From Arthrobacter sp. 9V (GTDB lineage: Bacteria > Actinomycetota > Actinomycetes > Actinomycetales > Micrococcaceae), in the NCBI RefSeq assembly GCF_902506065.1, contig NZ_LR732912.1, positions 2,970,842-3,034,841 on the forward strand: 64,000 bases of DNA, in the 5' to 3' direction. The first letter of the stretch is position 1, and every line of letters begins with the position of its first letter. The notes under the pieces are model-generated. The model had not been told where the DNA came from. It searched no databases and saw only the letters and a program-made list of their open reading frames with translations. Below, piece by piece: positions 48,501 to 58,539 of this stretch. Position numbers and translations under genes: made by a program.

Positions 48501-50052
48501 TACTGACGAATGACTCCAACTCGGCGGCCAGACCTTCGCGCACCATGACAACTACGCGGGTCCCGTTTTCCTCGTGTTCAAGGCTCAGGATTTCCGAGTC
48601 GGAATTGTGCAGCTTGTTGATCATTTCCCCGCGCTCGTAGGGAATGAGCAGTTCAAGGCGCACACCGGGCCGCGGAATGGACCGGCTGATCTCTTCCAGC
48701 AGTTCCGCGATGCCCTGGCCCGTACGGGTGGACACCACCGCGTGGCGGGGTTCTTTCTGCTTGAGACGCTCCACCACGAATGGATCCGCTACATCAACCT
48801 TGTTGAGGACGATGATTTCAGGAACCTTGCGGGCATCCACTTCAGTGAAAACGGACCGGACCGCTGCAATCTGGCCCTCAGGATCCGGGTGCGATGCATC
48901 CACAACGTGGAGAATCAGGTCCGCATCCGCAACTTCCTCCAACGTAGAGCGGAAAGCCTCAATCAGTTGGGTAGGCAAGGAACGAACGAAGCCCACAGTG
49001 TCCGCAAGGGTGTAGCCGATGCCGTCCGGTGTCTGAGCCTTACGGACCGTGGGATCGAGAGTGGCGAACAGGGCGTTCTCCACCAGGACGCCGGCGTCAG
49101 TGAGCCGGTTGAGCAGCGAGGACTTACCGGCGTTCGTGTAACCGGCGATTGCCACCGAAGGAACTGCGTTACGACGGCGGTTGGCCCGCTTGGTCTCGCG
49201 CGCAGGCTTCATAGCGGCGATCTCGCGACGCAGCTTGGCCATGCGGGTGCGGATCCGACGCCGATCGAGCTCGATCTTGGTTTCACCTGGACCACGTGAG
49301 CCCATTCCGGCACCTGCTCCACCCACCTGGCCACCAGCTTGGCGGGACATGGAGTCACCCCAACCACGAAGCCTCGGGAGCAGGTATTCGAGCTGTGCCA
49401 GCTCAACCTGGGCCTTGCCTTCGCGGCTCTTGGCGTGCTGGGCAAAGATGTCCAGGATCAGCGTGGTGCGGTCAACAACCTTGACCTTCACGATGTCTTC
49501 AAGGCCACGTCGTTGCGAGGGTGCCAGCTCGGTGTCCACCACCACAGTGTCCGCGCCGGTGGCGGCAACGATGTCCTTGAGCTCCTGGGCCTTACCCGAC
49601 CCGAGGAACGTCCCGGGGTCCGGCTTCTGCCGGCGCTGAACCAGGCCGTCCAGTACTTCTGATCCGGCAGTCTCGGCCAGCGCAGCGAGCTCGCGGAGGG
49701 AGTTCTCCGCATCGGCAAGAGTCCCCTCGGTCCACAGTCCAGCCAGTACTACGCGTTCGAGGCGCAGCTGCCGGTATTCAACCTCTGTGACGTCCTCAAG
49801 TTCGGTGGACATGCCCGCGGTGCGGCGAAGGGCGCGGCGTTCGGCCAAATCTTCCTGGTCGCCGTCGTAGATGCTGTGTTCCTGGTCCAGCGTGGAAATT
49901 GCCTGCGCCTTGCCGAACACGCCGGCGTCGTTGTCCTCGGATGCCTGCGCAGGTACATCCTTGGAAAGAATCCGGTCGATCACGGCCTGGATTTGTTCAG
50001 GACTCATGTCCTGGGCGTCGGAATCGGATCCGGAGTGCTTCTGGGTGGTCAT
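48493..50052 (-). CDS. hflX: GTPase HflX
   Basis: A 519-residue ribosome-associated GTPase that splits or rescues stalled ribosomes. The N-terminal HflX domain (about 120-290) contains the Gly-rich loop GGAGAGMGSRGPGETK. The G domain has G1 GYTNAGKS, G3 DTVGF and G4 NKVD. The ATG at 50052 has AAGGAG at ideal spacing, although the frame stays open upstream to 50346. The first 75 residues are acidic and variable. dinG follows with an 8-nt overlap. Confidence 0.93.
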   Translation of the reverse strand: MTTQKHSGSDSDAQDMSPEQIQAVIDRILSKDVPAQASEDNDAGVFGKAQAISTLDQEHSIYDGDQEDLAERRALRRTAGMSTELEDVTEVEYRQLRLERVVLAGLWTEGTLADAENSLRELAALAETAGSEVLDGLVQRRQKPDPGTFLGSGKAQELKDIVAATGADTVVVDTELAPSQRRGLEDIVKVKVVDRTTLILDIFAQHAKSREGKAQVELAQLEYLLPRLRGWGDSMSRQAGGQVGGAGAGMGSRGPGETKIELDRRRIRTRMAKLRREIAAMKPARETKRANRRRNAVPSVAIAGYTNAGKSSLLNRLTDAGVLVENALFATLDPTVRKAQTPDGIGYTLADTVGFVRSLPTQLIEAFRSTLEEVADADLILHVVDASHPDPEGQIAAVRSVFTEVDARKVPEIIVLNKVDVADPFVVERLKQKEPRHAVVSTRTGQGIAELLEEISRSIPRPGVRLELLIPYERGEMINKLHNSDSEILSLEHEENGTRVVVMVREGLAAELESFVSNG

Positions 50053-50567
50053 GGTCTCCTTAGACTGTTTGGCAATTCCAGAATAGTGCTGTTTGCTGCT
50101 CGATGGGGCGCTCTTCGCGCTGGGCTGACGGGCATCGGCCAAAAGGGCCTCCTCTGTCCTGAACGGCCGCCCCGTACCAAGGAGGCGGCTGCTGTAAATG
50201 TGGCGTGATGGAATCCGCGGGAGGTCCTTGGGCCGAGGTGAGGATGCTTTGCCAGTGGTACTGCAGGGGCCGTGGTCAACGCGGCGGTTCACTGCAAATG
50301 AACTGACGGGATCTTCAGAGTGTCCGGCTCCATGAAGCGGAGCCAACGGACTTAGCCTGAGGGACCGCCGGGCGGAATGGCCGGAATAGGCGAAATGCCA
50401 AAACCGGCCTGCGTCGCGGGCGGTGCCAATAACGCCCGATGGCTCAGGCGTTAGGGCTGATTACTCAAAGATCAAGAACATGCATTCCACTTTAGCAGCC
50501 GCTGTCAAACGTGCTGAGGAAGGAGGCGGTTTCCCAAGCAGACGATAGCCAACTAATCTGGCAAATT
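50053..50567. other. Intergenic region hflX to methyltransferase
   Basis: About 515 bp without a convincing gene. It holds a 7-bp inverted repeat (50430-50436 with 50447-50453) and GGCTCC/GGAGCC arms near 50327-50345. A 22-codon ATG frame (50480-50548) contains a strong ribosome-site sequence, GAGGAAGGAGG, at 50515-50525 that has no start codon at normal spacing. Promoters for the divergent genes must lie here, but I cannot place them. Confidence 0.4.
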
Positions 50568-51182
50568 ATGGAGTCTGCTCACTATTTCAGCGCCCAACCG
50601 GCCGGACCATTTACGCGCAAGCCACTGACAGTGGAACTTGCTGGAGCCACGCGCCGGCTGCAGACCTCGTCAGGTATCTTCAGCCCGGACGGCGTGGACA
50701 AAGGTACGGCAGTACTGTTCGCCGAGGTTCCCGCGCCGTCACCGACGGGGAATTTGCTGGACATCGGCTGCGGCTGGGGCCCGATTGCCCTTACTTTGGG
50801 CCTCATGGCACCGCATGCCCGTGTTTACGCCGTGGACGTCAATGAGCGTTGCATCACGTTGACTAACGAGAACGCTGCGGCGCTCGGTCTCAGTAATGTC
50901 ACCGCCAGCCTCCCGCACGAGGTAGATCCCGCCGTCGAATTCGACACCATCTGGTCCAACCCGCCCATCCGGATCGGCAAGGACGAACTTCACTCGCTGC
51001 TGCTGACCTGGCTGCCCCGGCTGGCGCCAGGAGGCAGCGCCTGGTTGGTTGTTCAGAAGAACCTGGGCTCGGATTCACTCCAGCGGTGGCTGGCCGCCGA
51101 GCTGGACAGCTCGTACACGGTCTCACGCGAAAGCACGTCCAAGACGTTCAGGATCATAAGGGTCAGGAAAGCGTCCCGGTAG
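50568..51182 (+). CDS. RsmC-like class I SAM-dependent methyltransferase
   Basis: A 204-residue methyltransferase like the catalytic half of RsmC/RlmG (guanine N2 of rRNA). It opens with HYFSAQPAG; motif I is [13 protein letters not shown] and motif IV is the catalytic WSNPPIRIG (NPP). No second, inactive domain is present. The start is uncertain: ATG 50568 fits the family N-terminus, while GTG 50511 adds 19 residues. Its last 20 bp overlap the 3' end of convergent dapF. Confidence 0.85.
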   Translation: MESAHYFSAQPAGPFTRKPLTVELAGATRRLQTSSGIFSPDGVDKGTAVLFAEVPAPSPTGNLLDIGCGWGPIALTLGLMAPHARVYAVDVNERCITLTNENAAALGLSNVTASLPHEVDPAVEFDTIWSNPPIRIGKDELHSLLLTWLPRLAPGGSAWLVVQKNLGSDSLQRWLAAELDSSYTVSRESTSKTFRIIRVRKASR

Positions 51183-52131
51183 CCACAATGACGGCGGGGC
51201 CGCTGAGTTCTACATGCTCGCGTCCGCCTGCGCCGGGGAAGAACTTCACGGATACGACGCCGCCCGGTACGTTGACGTGCCAGTCGTTCGGGGCCGCGTC
51301 GCCGGCCCAGTGACGAATGGCGACGGCGGCGGCGCACGCACCGGTGCCACAGGACTGGGTCTCCCCCACACCGCGCTCATGAACGCGCATGGTGATGGTA
51401 CCTACGCCGTCCTCAACCAGTGGCTCGGCGGGAACAACGAACTCGACGTTGGTCCCGTTGGCCGGTTTGGGATCCACCACAGGAACTTTGAACAGTTGTG
51501 TAGCCGCGAGCTCCTTGAGTTCGGCGAGTGCAACTACCGTGTGAGGGTTGCCCATGCTGACTGAGAGGCCGGGCCTTGCTACTTCCAAGCCATCGGCACT
51601 GACCAGCGCATCCATGGCTTTGCTCTTGGCTTCGTCCGGGAAGATGAACTCCCACGGGCCCATATCCACGGCATAGCCGTTGGCCGTCCGCACAACCTTC
51701 TTCACGCCGCCGCGGGTTCCGATAGCAAGTGTCTGCCCGGGGCCAAGGTCCACCAGCCCTTCGGCGATCAGGAAATGGACGAAGACACGCACTCCGTTGC
51801 CGCACATTTCCGAGAGCGAACCGTCACCGTTGCGGTAGTCCATGAACCACTCTGCTTCGGGATCCTGTTCCAAGGCAACGCGGCCTTCAGGAAGGAAGCG
51901 GGAAGGGACCGCACGGATGAGCCCGTCGCCACCGATGCCAACGTGGCGGTCGCATAGCTGAACCACATGCTCCGCAGTGATCTCATGGGCATCGCCGGGA
52001 TCAGCAATCAGGACAAAGTCGTTGCCCGTTCCGTGGCCCTTTGAGAACGCCAGGCCAGCAAGACTGGAGGGTGTCACCGGAGCATCCGCATGTGCGGGCT
52101 GACGGGCGGGAACTGCGGCGGTTTGATCCAT
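51163..52131 (-). CDS. dapF: Diaminopimelate epimerase
   Basis: Converts LL- to meso-diaminopimelate for lysine and cell wall. It is 322 residues. The two active-site cysteines are in EMCGNGVR and QSCGTGAC. An N-terminal extension of about 27 residues precedes [14 protein letters not shown] at 52131. It lies 46 bp downstream of miaA on the same strand, as in other actinobacteria. Confidence 0.95.
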   Translation of the reverse strand: MDQTAAVPARQPAHADAPVTPSSLAGLAFSKGHGTGNDFVLIADPGDAHEITAEHVVQLCDRHVGIGGDGLIRAVPSRFLPEGRVALEQDPEAEWFMDYRNGDGSLSEMCGNGVRVFVHFLIAEGLVDLGPGQTLAIGTRGGVKKVVRTANGYAVDMGPWEFIFPDEAKSKAMDALVSADGLEVARPGLSVSMGNPHTVVALAELKELAATQLFKVPVVDPKPANGTNVEFVVPAEPLVEDGVGTITMRVHERGVGETQSCGTGACAAAVAIRHWAGDAAPNDWHVNVPGGVVSVKFFPGAGGREHVELSGPAVIVATGTLS

Positions 52132-52177
52132 GGACCAAGGCTACCCGCCACGCGTGTTCGGTCAGAAATTGCGTGGG

Positions 52178-53122
52178 CTACTGTCCGACGGTCAGAACCG
52201 CTTCAACGGCCTTGGCGGTCAGCTCGGGATCCTTCCAGTCGAGCCACGTGATCCGGGGATCTGCCCTGAACCACGTCAGCTGCCGCCGTGCAAACTGCCG
52301 TGTTGCCACAATGGTTTCCTCTGCTGCAGCGTCGGCTGCCATCTCCCCGTCCAAAACCTTCAGAAACTGGGCATAACCCAAGGCCCGCGAAGCTGTCTTG
52401 CCTGTCCGCAACCCCATGGCATCCAGCCGTTCAACTTCCTGCAGGAGCCCATCCTCAACCATCCGGTGCACCCTTAGTGCCAGGCGTTCCCTCAGTTGTT
52501 CCCGATCGACGTCCAGCCCGATCTGCAGGGCTGGCTGGAAATACTCACGCTGCGGCATGAACGAACTGAAGGGACGGCCAGTGAGGCCGTGTACCTCCAA
52601 GGCACGGATCACGCGCCGGGCATCGCCAAGGCGGGCGGCCGAAACGGGATCCACCTCCTCAAGGCGAGCCCGCAGGGGCGCCAGCCCCTGCGTTTCGCAC
52701 TCTTCTTCCAAGCGTCTACGGAGTTCGGGATCAGTGCCCGGGAACTCCAGGACGTCCACGGCGGCTCGAACATACAGGCCTGAACCACCCACAAGAATGG
52801 CGCGCTTTCCGCGGGAGTGGATGTCAGCAATGGCTGTGCGGCATTCACTTTGGAAGTCCGCAACGCTGGCTTCCTGGGTGACGTCCATGATGTCCAGCAG
52901 GTGGTGCGGGACTCCCCTGCGCTCATCCTTGGTGATCTTGGCGGTCCCGATATCCATGCCACGGTAGAACTGCAAGGCGTCGGCGTTGATGACTTCGCCG
53001 TTCAAGGCCAGGGCCAGGTTAACTCCCAGATCCGACTTACCTGAGCCCGTGGGACCAACTACGGCAATGACAGGCTGGGTAAGTTCGGCGGGTTGTGTTA
53101 GTTCCTGGTTGGAGCGCGACAT
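52178..53122 (-). CDS. miaA: tRNA dimethylallyltransferase
   Basis: A 314-residue enzyme that adds a dimethylallyl group to A37 of UNN-reading tRNAs. The P-loop GPTGSGKS is at 23-30, with [17 protein letters not shown] and the [11 protein letters not shown] segment following. The ATG at 53122 has AGGAT just upstream. An upstream open frame to 53263 would run into miaB and is not conserved. It lies 19 bp after miaB, whose product thiomethylates the same base. Confidence 0.95.
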   Translation of the reverse strand: MSRSNQELTQPAELTQPVIAVVGPTGSGKSDLGVNLALALNGEVINADALQFYRGMDIGTAKITKDERRGVPHHLLDIMDVTQEASVADFQSECRTAIADIHSRGKRAILVGGSGLYVRAAVDVLEFPGTDPELRRRLEEECETQGLAPLRARLEEVDPVSAARLGDARRVIRALEVHGLTGRPFSSFMPQREYFQPALQIGLDVDREQLRERLALRVHRMVEDGLLQEVERLDAMGLRTGKTASRALGYAQFLKVLDGEMAADAAAEETIVATRQFARRQLTWFRADPRITWLDWKDPELTAKAVEAVLTVGQ

Positions 53123-53141
53123 GTGATCCTGTGGTCCGCCC

Positions 53142-54725
53142 CTAAGCGCGGCGAACAGGCAGCGACGGCATACCCAAGGACACCCCGGCCTTGCCCGATG
53201 CAGCTCCTGCAGCCGGAACCCCACAGGAATCAGCCTGTGAGCGATCCCAAGCATCGCCTGCACGCGAGCGGCGCAAAATGTAGTCCTCCGGTGCTGCCGG
53301 ATCCGCTACGAGGTGGAACGCAGCGGCCTCGGTAATGGTCACCGTGACGAAGTCACCGGGCCGCGGAGTCTCAGCACCGTCCGGAACGGAGAAGTGAACC
53401 AACCTTTGGTCCTTGGATCGACCGGACAACCGATGTGTTTCGCCGGCTTTTCGTCCTGACTGCGCAGTGACCAGTACCTCTACTTTGCGTCCAAGCTGCT
53501 TGACGTTCTCTTCTGCAGCAATACGATCCTGCAGCGCGGTAAGGCGTTCGTAGCGCTCCTGCACCACAGACTTGGGCAGTTGCCCGGGAAGGTCGGCAGC
53601 CGGTGTGCCGGGACGCTTGGAGTACTGGAACGTGAAGGCGGAGGCAAACCGCGACTTCTCCACTACATCCAGGGTGGCTTGGAAATCTTCTTCGGTTTCG
53701 CCCGGGAAGCCAACAATGATGTCTGTGGTGATAGCGGCGTGCGGGATTCGTTCGCGTACCTTGTCCAGAATTCCCAGGAACTTGCTTGATCGGTAGGAAC
53801 GGCGCATGTCCTTGAGCACCTTGTCTGAGCCGGACTGCAGAGGCATGTGCAGCTGGGGCATGGCGTTGTGTGTCTCTGCCATGGCATCAATGACGTCGTC
53901 GGTGAAAGCCGCGGGATGCGGGCTGGTGAAACGAACGCGCTCCAGCCCTTCAATTTCTCCGCATGCCCGCAGGAGTTTGGAGAATGCCTGGCGGTCACCG
54001 AATTCCACACCATAGGAATTTACGTTCTGGCCCAGGAGCGTAACTTCAACAGCTCCGTCATCCACTAGCGCTTGGATTTCCGCCAGAATTTCTCCCGGGC
54101 GCCGGTCCTTCTCCTTGCCACGCAGTGAAGGAACAATGCAGAACGTGCACGTGTTGTTGCACCCCACCGAAATCGAAACCCAACCCGCGTACACAGAATC
54201 ACGCTTGGTGGGGAGCGTCGATGGAAAAACGTCCAGGGATTCGAGAATCTCCAGCTGTGCCTCGTTGTTGTGCCGTGCACGGTTCAGCAGGGCCGGCAGC
54301 GCCCCCACGTTGTGTGTACCGAACACGGCGTCCACCCACGGCGCCTTCTTGACGATGGTTTCGCGATCCTTCTGAGCCAGGCAACCGCCAACGGCAATCT
54401 GCATGGAGGGGTTGGCCTCTTTGACCTGCCGCAGCTGGCCAAGGTTTCCATAGAGTTTGTTGTCTGCATTTTCACGGACAGCACAGGTGTTGAACACCAC
54501 GACGTCCGCCACCTCACCATCAGCTGGCACGTACCCGGCTTCTTCGAGAAGTCCCGCCATGCGTTCTGAATCATGGACGTTCATCTGGCAGCCGAACGTC
54601 CGAACCTGGTAGGTCCGAGGCTCTGCAGTATTTCCCGGTACTGCAGTGGCACGTGGCTCTGCAGCAGTCCCGGGGTCAACAGAAGGAGAGGTGGCAGCTG
54701 ATGGGGAAGGAATGGTCAAACTCAC
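53142..54725 (-). CDS. miaB: tRNA-2-methylthio-N6-dimethylallyladenosine synthase
   Basis: A 527-residue radical SAM methylthiotransferase. The N-terminal domain carries three cluster cysteines ([20 protein letters not shown]). The radical SAM cluster is [13 protein letters not shown] domain follows ([10 protein letters not shown] to about 470). The N-terminal 38 residues are Ala/Pro-rich, and the C-terminal about 40 residues are also non-conserved. The GTG at 54725 shares a base with the recX stop. It acts after MiaA. Confidence 0.94.
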   Translation of the reverse strand: MSLTIPSPSAATSPSVDPGTAAEPRATAVPGNTAEPRTYQVRTFGCQMNVHDSERMAGLLEEAGYVPADGEVADVVVFNTCAVRENADNKLYGNLGQLRQVKEANPSMQIAVGGCLAQKDRETIVKKAPWVDAVFGTHNVGALPALLNRARHNNEAQLEILESLDVFPSTLPTKRDSVYAGWVSISVGCNNTCTFCIVPSLRGKEKDRRPGEILAEIQALVDDGAVEVTLLGQNVNSYGVEFGDRQAFSKLLRACGEIEGLERVRFTSPHPAAFTDDVIDAMAETHNAMPQLHMPLQSGSDKVLKDMRRSYRSSKFLGILDKVRERIPHAAITTDIIVGFPGETEEDFQATLDVVEKSRFASAFTFQYSKRPGTPAADLPGQLPKSVVQERYERLTALQDRIAAEENVKQLGRKVEVLVTAQSGRKAGETHRLSGRSKDQRLVHFSVPDGAETPRPGDFVTVTITEAAAFHLVADPAAPEDYILRRSRAGDAWDRSQADSCGVPAAGAASGKAGVSLGMPSLPVRRA

Positions 54726-55267
54726 TACTCAAGGGTACCGGCTTCCGCAAGCACCTCACCGACGATCCTGAATGCCATGGAGGGGGCGTAGCCTTTGCGT
54801 GCAAGCATCGAGGCCAGCCGGCGGGTGTACTTTTCCCGCTCTGCCCGATCGCTTAGATCCATACTGGGCCGCAGCTTGCGCTGAACCAGCTCCCGGGCAG
54901 CCAATTCCTCGTCTTGGTCGCTGAGCTGCGATAGTGCTTCTTCAGCCGCATCCAGCTCGATGCCTTTGTCTGCCAGTTCGCGACGGATGGCGCCCTTCGC
55001 AAGCTTTTTGCTTTGGGAGCGGCTACGCACCCACATCCTGGCAAACTCGGCATCATCGATCAGCTGAACTTCTTCGAAGCGATCCAAGACTGCCTCAGCC
55101 ACGTCCTCGGGAACATTCCGCTCCGCGAGCTTACGGGACAACTGCAGCCGGCTCCGCGGCGCCATCGTCAACTGCCTCAAGACGATGGCACGCGCCACGG
55201 ATTCGGGATCAGGCTCAGGATCGGCCGATACGGAAGAATCCGGATCCGGCCGTCTTCTAGCCGTCAA
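54725..55267 (-). CDS. recX: Regulatory protein RecX
   Basis: A 180-residue RecX, which inhibits RecA filaments. It consists of repeated three-helix units: [41 protein letters not shown] and the C-terminal [14 protein letters not shown] segment. The proposed TTG at 55267 overlaps the recA stop by 11 nt and lies after AAGG. The disordered first 20 residues make the exact start uncertain. Order recA-recX-miaB is a conserved actinobacterial block. Confidence 0.9.
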   Translation of the reverse strand: MTARRRPDPDSSVSADPEPDPESVARAIVLRQLTMAPRSRLQLSRKLAERNVPEDVAEAVLDRFEEVQLIDDAEFARMWVRSRSQSKKLAKGAIRRELADKGIELDAAEEALSQLSDQDEELAARELVQRKLRPSMDLSDRAEREKYTRRLASMLARKGYAPSMAFRIVGEVLAEAGTLE

Positions 55268-56300
55268 CGGCCTTCAGCTTCGGGGAATCTTCTTCAGCCT
55301 TGGCGACGCCCACGCCGAGCTTTTCCTTGATCAGGCGCTCCAGCTCCTGGGCGAGCTCAGGGTTGTCGCGCAGGAAGCGACGCGAGTTCTCCATGCCCTG
55401 GCCCAATTGATCGCCATCATAGGTGAACCACGAACCCGATTTCTTGATGATGCCGTGCTCCACACCCATGTCAATGATGCCGCCCTCGCGGGAGATGCCC
55501 TGACCATAGATGATGTCGAACTCGGCGATCTTGAAGGGCGGTGCCATCTTGTTCTTGACGATCTTTGCCTTGGTGCGGTTCCCGACGGAGTCCGCGCCTT
55601 CCTTCAGGGTCTGAATGCGGCGAACGTCGATTCGCACTGACGCATAGAACTTCAGCGCCTTACCACCCGTGGTGGTTTCCGGGGATCCGAAGAACACGCC
55701 GATCTTTTCACGCAGCTGGTTGATGAAGATGGCAGTGGTCTTGGTCTGGCTCAAGCGACCGGTGATCTTTCGCAATGCCTGGCTCATGAGCCTGGCTTGG
55801 AGGCCAACGTGGGAGTCGCCCATTTCGCCTTCGATTTCAGCGCGGGGTACCAGGGCTGCCACGGAGTCGATGACCACGATGTCCAGCGAACCGGAGCCCA
55901 CCAGCATGTCCATGATTTCGAGGGCTTGCTCGCCGGTGTCCGGCTGGGAGACCAGGAGCGCGTCCGTATCCACGCCAAGCTTGGCGGCGTAGTCCGGATC
56001 AAGCGCGTGTTCGGCGTCGATGAAGGCCGCGATGCCGCCGGCGCGCTGTGCATTGGCTACGGCGTGAAGTGCCACGGTGGTTTTACCCGAGGATTCCGGA
56101 CCGTAGATTTCCACGACGCGGCCACGGGGCAGGCCACCAATGCCAAGGGCGACATCCAGTGCAATGGAGCCGGTGGGAATGACCTCAATCGGTGCCCGGG
56201 TGTCATCACCCAGACGCATGATAGAGCCTTTACCGAACTGCTTGTCGATCTGGGCAAGCGCTGCTTCGAGCGCCTTCTCACGATCCGGGGCTGCCGCCAT
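55257..56300 (-). CDS. recA: Recombinase RecA
   Basis: A 347-residue RecA that drives strand exchange and LexA self-cleavage. Walker A is GPESSGKTT near 65-73 and Walker B is [14 protein letters not shown]; loop L2 has [19 protein letters not shown] in parts. It contains no intein. It is preceded by about 190 nt of leader to a LexA box at 56490. recX overlaps its 3' end. Confidence 0.97.
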   Translation of the reverse strand: MAAAPDREKALEAALAQIDKQFGKGSIMRLGDDTRAPIEVIPTGSIALDVALGIGGLPRGRVVEIYGPESSGKTTVALHAVANAQRAGGIAAFIDAEHALDPDYAAKLGVDTDALLVSQPDTGEQALEIMDMLVGSGSLDIVVIDSVAALVPRAEIEGEMGDSHVGLQARLMSQALRKITGRLSQTKTTAIFINQLREKIGVFFGSPETTTGGKALKFYASVRIDVRRIQTLKEGADSVGNRTKAKIVKNKMAPPFKIAEFDIIYGQGISREGGIIDMGVEHGIIKKSGSWFTYDGDQLGQGMENSRRFLRDNPELAQELERLIKEKLGVGVAKAEEDSPKLKAVDG

Positions 56301-56559
56301 GGTTCACACCTCTGATGCTTTCTCGCTGTGGAGTGGCCTGAAAGGCCGCTTTCCTGTCATGTCAGACGCTATTACGGCGCCCTGACATTTTTACAAGCCA
56401 ACCCCTGCTATGTGGATAAACAGGACTGTCGGCATGCCCCGGACGCGTCGTTCAGGATCAATTTTCCTCTTTCAGGAGCATATCCCCATCCGAACAGATA
56501 TTCGAATGAAGGGCACGGTGTGTCTTCCAGGGCCCTTTACCCCAGCGAGACACAAGTGG
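56301..56559. promoter_or_regulatory. recA upstream region with a LexA box at 56490-56505
   Basis: CCGAACAGATATTCGA (56490-56505) matches CGAAC-RNRY-GTTYG with one mismatch. It sits about 190 nt before the recA ATG, implying a long recA leader or a distal promoter. The rest of the gap shows no gene. Confidence 0.65.
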
Positions 56560-56784
56560 TCAGTTTGAGGCGGGTCTGATGTCCTTGCCCAGCCTTCGCT
56601 CGGCCGGAACATCCTGAACCTCGCACACGGCCAACCACACCTCGCGGGGCTGGTAGCCGGAAGCCAATGCCTCCACCGCAGTCCGTCCGCCCACGCCTGC
56701 GAGTACCAGGGAGTTGGCCAGGACACGGGAGTAGCCTGCCCCGAATTCGTCGTCCATCAATCGCCAAAAGTCACTTGCCCTCAC
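56560..56784 (-). CDS. DUF3046 family protein
   Basis: A 74-residue protein of the DUF3046 family, recognised by its FWRLMDDEFGAGYSRVLA opening and the EALASGYQPREVWLAVC segment with one Cys. Function unknown; the gene sits next to recA across actinobacteria. Two other frames cover the same bases, but this one matches the family. It diverges from the MarR gene across 41 bp. Confidence 0.9.
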   Translation of the reverse strand: MRASDFWRLMDDEFGAGYSRVLANSLVLAGVGGRTAVEALASGYQPREVWLAVCEVQDVPAERRLGKDIRPASN

Positions 56785-56825
56785 GGATAGAGTCTCTCAT
56801 GGCACCGGACTCTAGAATGGTTGCC

Positions 56826-57365
56826 ATGAGCAATCCTCTCCAGAGCACGCCCGCCACGGCCGTGCCAGGCGACGCCGTGGACGACGCCCTCCAGCAGGTG
56901 GAACACCAGCTGAGCCTGCTCTGGCGCCGCGCCCGTTCGATCTCCCACCAATTGTCACGCCAGGTCCATCCGGACATGGAACCCGCCGCCTACGGGCTCC
57001 TTACCGTCATCCGCAGGGAAGGTCCCATCCGGCTTACGGACCTTGCCACCTGCATTGGGGTGGGCAAGCCTTCGGTAAGCCGTCAGATCGCCTTCCTGGA
57101 GGGCATCGGCCTTGTCTACAAGGAAGCGGATCCCCAGGACGGCAGGGCCCAATCCATTCGGTTGACGGACAAGGGCGAAGAGAAGATGCACCAGGTTCAG
57201 GACGCGCGGAGGCAAGTATTCCGTGAACGGCTGGGCGAATGGCCTCTTGAGGACGTCCAGACTCTTGCTGACTATATGGGGCGCCTCAATGCCATTTACG
57301 GCGATGGCGTCCTCAGCGTGAAGGAACCGGAAGCCGACCTCGAGGACAAACCCGACACCGTCTAA
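56826..57365 (+). CDS. MarR family transcriptional regulator
   Basis: A 179-residue winged-helix regulator. The dimerisation helices flank the core HTH (IRLTDLATCIGVGKPSVSRQ), with the wing DPQDGRAQSIRLTDKG; the RAQ...LT pattern is typical of MarR. The C-terminus is acidic. ATG 56826 lies 7 nt after a TAGAAT hexamer, so the mRNA may be leaderless; the in-frame ATG at 56799 is the alternative. Ligand and targets are unknown. It is followed by a terminator. Confidence 0.88.
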   Translation: MSNPLQSTPATAVPGDAVDDALQQVEHQLSLLWRRARSISHQLSRQVHPDMEPAAYGLLTVIRREGPIRLTDLATCIGVGKPSVSRQIAFLEGIGLVYKEADPQDGRAQSIRLTDKGEEKMHQVQDARRQVFRERLGEWPLEDVQTLADYMGRLNAIYGDGVLSVKEPEADLEDKPDTV

Positions 57366-57405
57366 GCGGCGCCCCCTCCAAGGCACCTTGCGCACACAAC
57401 GAAAA

Positions 57406-57430
57406 GGCCCCCAGCCTCAGGCTGGGGGCC
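57406..57430. terminator. Bidirectional terminator
   Basis: An 11-bp GC stem (57406-57416 with 57420-57430) with a TCA loop lies between convergent marR-like and clgR genes. AAAA on the left gives a T run for the minus-strand transcript. Confidence 0.85.
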
Positions 57431-57454
57431 ATTCTCATGACTATGGTGGAACGG

Positions 57455-57796
57455 CTACCGGGCCCCGGAGAGCATGCCCTGCGGGAAATCGTCCGTGAGG
57501 TCCAGATCGCGACCATAACGCTGGGAGAATTCCTGCGGAACGGTGTCCGGAACTGCAACACCTTCTGCGACGGCCACGCGATCGCTGACTTCACGAAGCA
57601 TGTGGGACAACGGAACATCCAGGGCTGTGCAGATAGAAGACAGGAGCTCGGAAGAAGCCTCCTTTTGGCCGCGTTCAACTTCACTCAAGTAACCGAGTGA
57701 CACGCGGGCGCTGTGCGAAACCTCGCGGAGGGTACGGCCCTGACGCTGGCGGACATCGCGCAGTACATCACCGATCTCGTGGCGTAGTACAACCAT
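57455..57796 (-). CDS. clgR: XRE family regulator ClgR (activator of clp genes)
   Basis: A 113-residue regulator opening [25 protein letters not shown], in pieces matching actinobacterial ClgR. The HTH is [18 protein letters not shown] with the conserved [10 protein letters not shown] after it. In related bacteria ClgR activates clpP, clpC and stress genes and is itself a Clp substrate. The ATG at 57796 has a perfect AAGGAG; an upstream ATG at 57889 has no ribosome site. Next to cinA-pgsA-ftsK, the usual place. Confidence 0.92.
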   Translation of the reverse strand: MVVLRHEIGDVLRDVRQRQGRTLREVSHSARVSLGYLSEVERGQKEASSELLSSICTALDVPLSHMLREVSDRVAVAEGVAVPDTVPQEFSQRYGRDLDLTDDFPQGMLSGAR

Positions 57797-58026
57797 TTTG
57801 CGCTCCTTCTGCTCGCTCTGTGTCTGATCAGCCAAGCCCACATCCTTCCAGCGGACAACGCCGTTTACGGATACGGGCTGCTTTACCATCTGTATCGCCT
57901 TGCTCCCTCATTCATCCGGTTCGCTGGCTGGCGGACCGGGTTGGTTTTTACATCCTAGGCGCCCCGGCTCTTCCGAAGCGACACAATGACACAACTATTG
58001 GCAATCAGTTTTTGTTCCCGACTACT

Positions 58027-58539
58027 TTACGAACGGTAACCAACGTCACTCAGCGCAGCAAGCAGACGCGCCATGGCGGCTTCGCAAGCTTGTTCCCTGA
58101 TGGCATGCCTGTCCCCCGAAAAGCTGTATTCAAACGACTCTGCCCCGGATTCACGGGCAATTCCGATGAACACCGTTCCTACTGCCTTGCCGTCGTGTGG
58201 CTCAGGTCCCGCAACTCCCGTGGTGGAAATCCCGAGGTCCGCCCCGCAGACCCGCCGGGCGCCGTCGGCCATTGCCTCAGCCACTTGCCCGTCAACGGAA
58301 CCTACTGCGTCCAACAGCTCCTGCGAAACCCCCAGGACGCCGGCCTTCACCGAGTTCTGGTAGGCGACCACGCCGCCCTGAAGCATCCCGGATGCTCCCG
58401 GAGTGTTGGCCAGCCTTGAAGCAACCATTCCTGCTGTCAATGACTCCGCCGTAGCGACGGTGAGTTTGTTTCCGATTGCCATGGCGACCGCAGCGGTGGA
58501 GGTAAGTGCGGCCGCGGATGGACCTTCGTGGTCCGTCAT
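58027..58539 (-). CDS. CinA C-terminal-type nicotinamide-nucleotide amidohydrolase
   Basis: A 170-residue stand-alone CinA C-terminal (PncC) domain, expected to deamidate NMN. Recognised by LTVATAESLTAGMVASRLA in parts, GGVVAYQNSVK, GDRHAIREQA and the ISTTGVAGP segment. The N-terminal molybdopterin-binding-like half of full-length CinA is absent. Its ATG overlaps the pgsA stop as ATGA. It lies upstream of clgR. Confidence 0.92.
   Translation of the reverse strand: MTDHEGPSAAALTSTAAVAMAIGNKLTVATAESLTAGMVASRLANTPGASGMLQGGVVAYQNSVKAGVLGVSQELLDAVGSVDGQVAEAMADGARRVCGADLGISTTGVAGPEPHDGKAVGTVFIGIARESGAESFEYSFSGDRHAIREQACEAAMARLLAALSDVGYRS

Noticed and set aside
50053-50346. Upstream extension of hflX by 98 codons
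   Set aside because: The added translation is low-complexity, and an ideal AAGGAG precedes the ATG at 50052.
57890-58026. ClgR autoregulatory box (CGCT...GGCG) before clgR
   Set aside because: CGCTGGCTGGCG near 57923 has a spacing one base longer than the published ClgR motif as I recall it; too weak to list.
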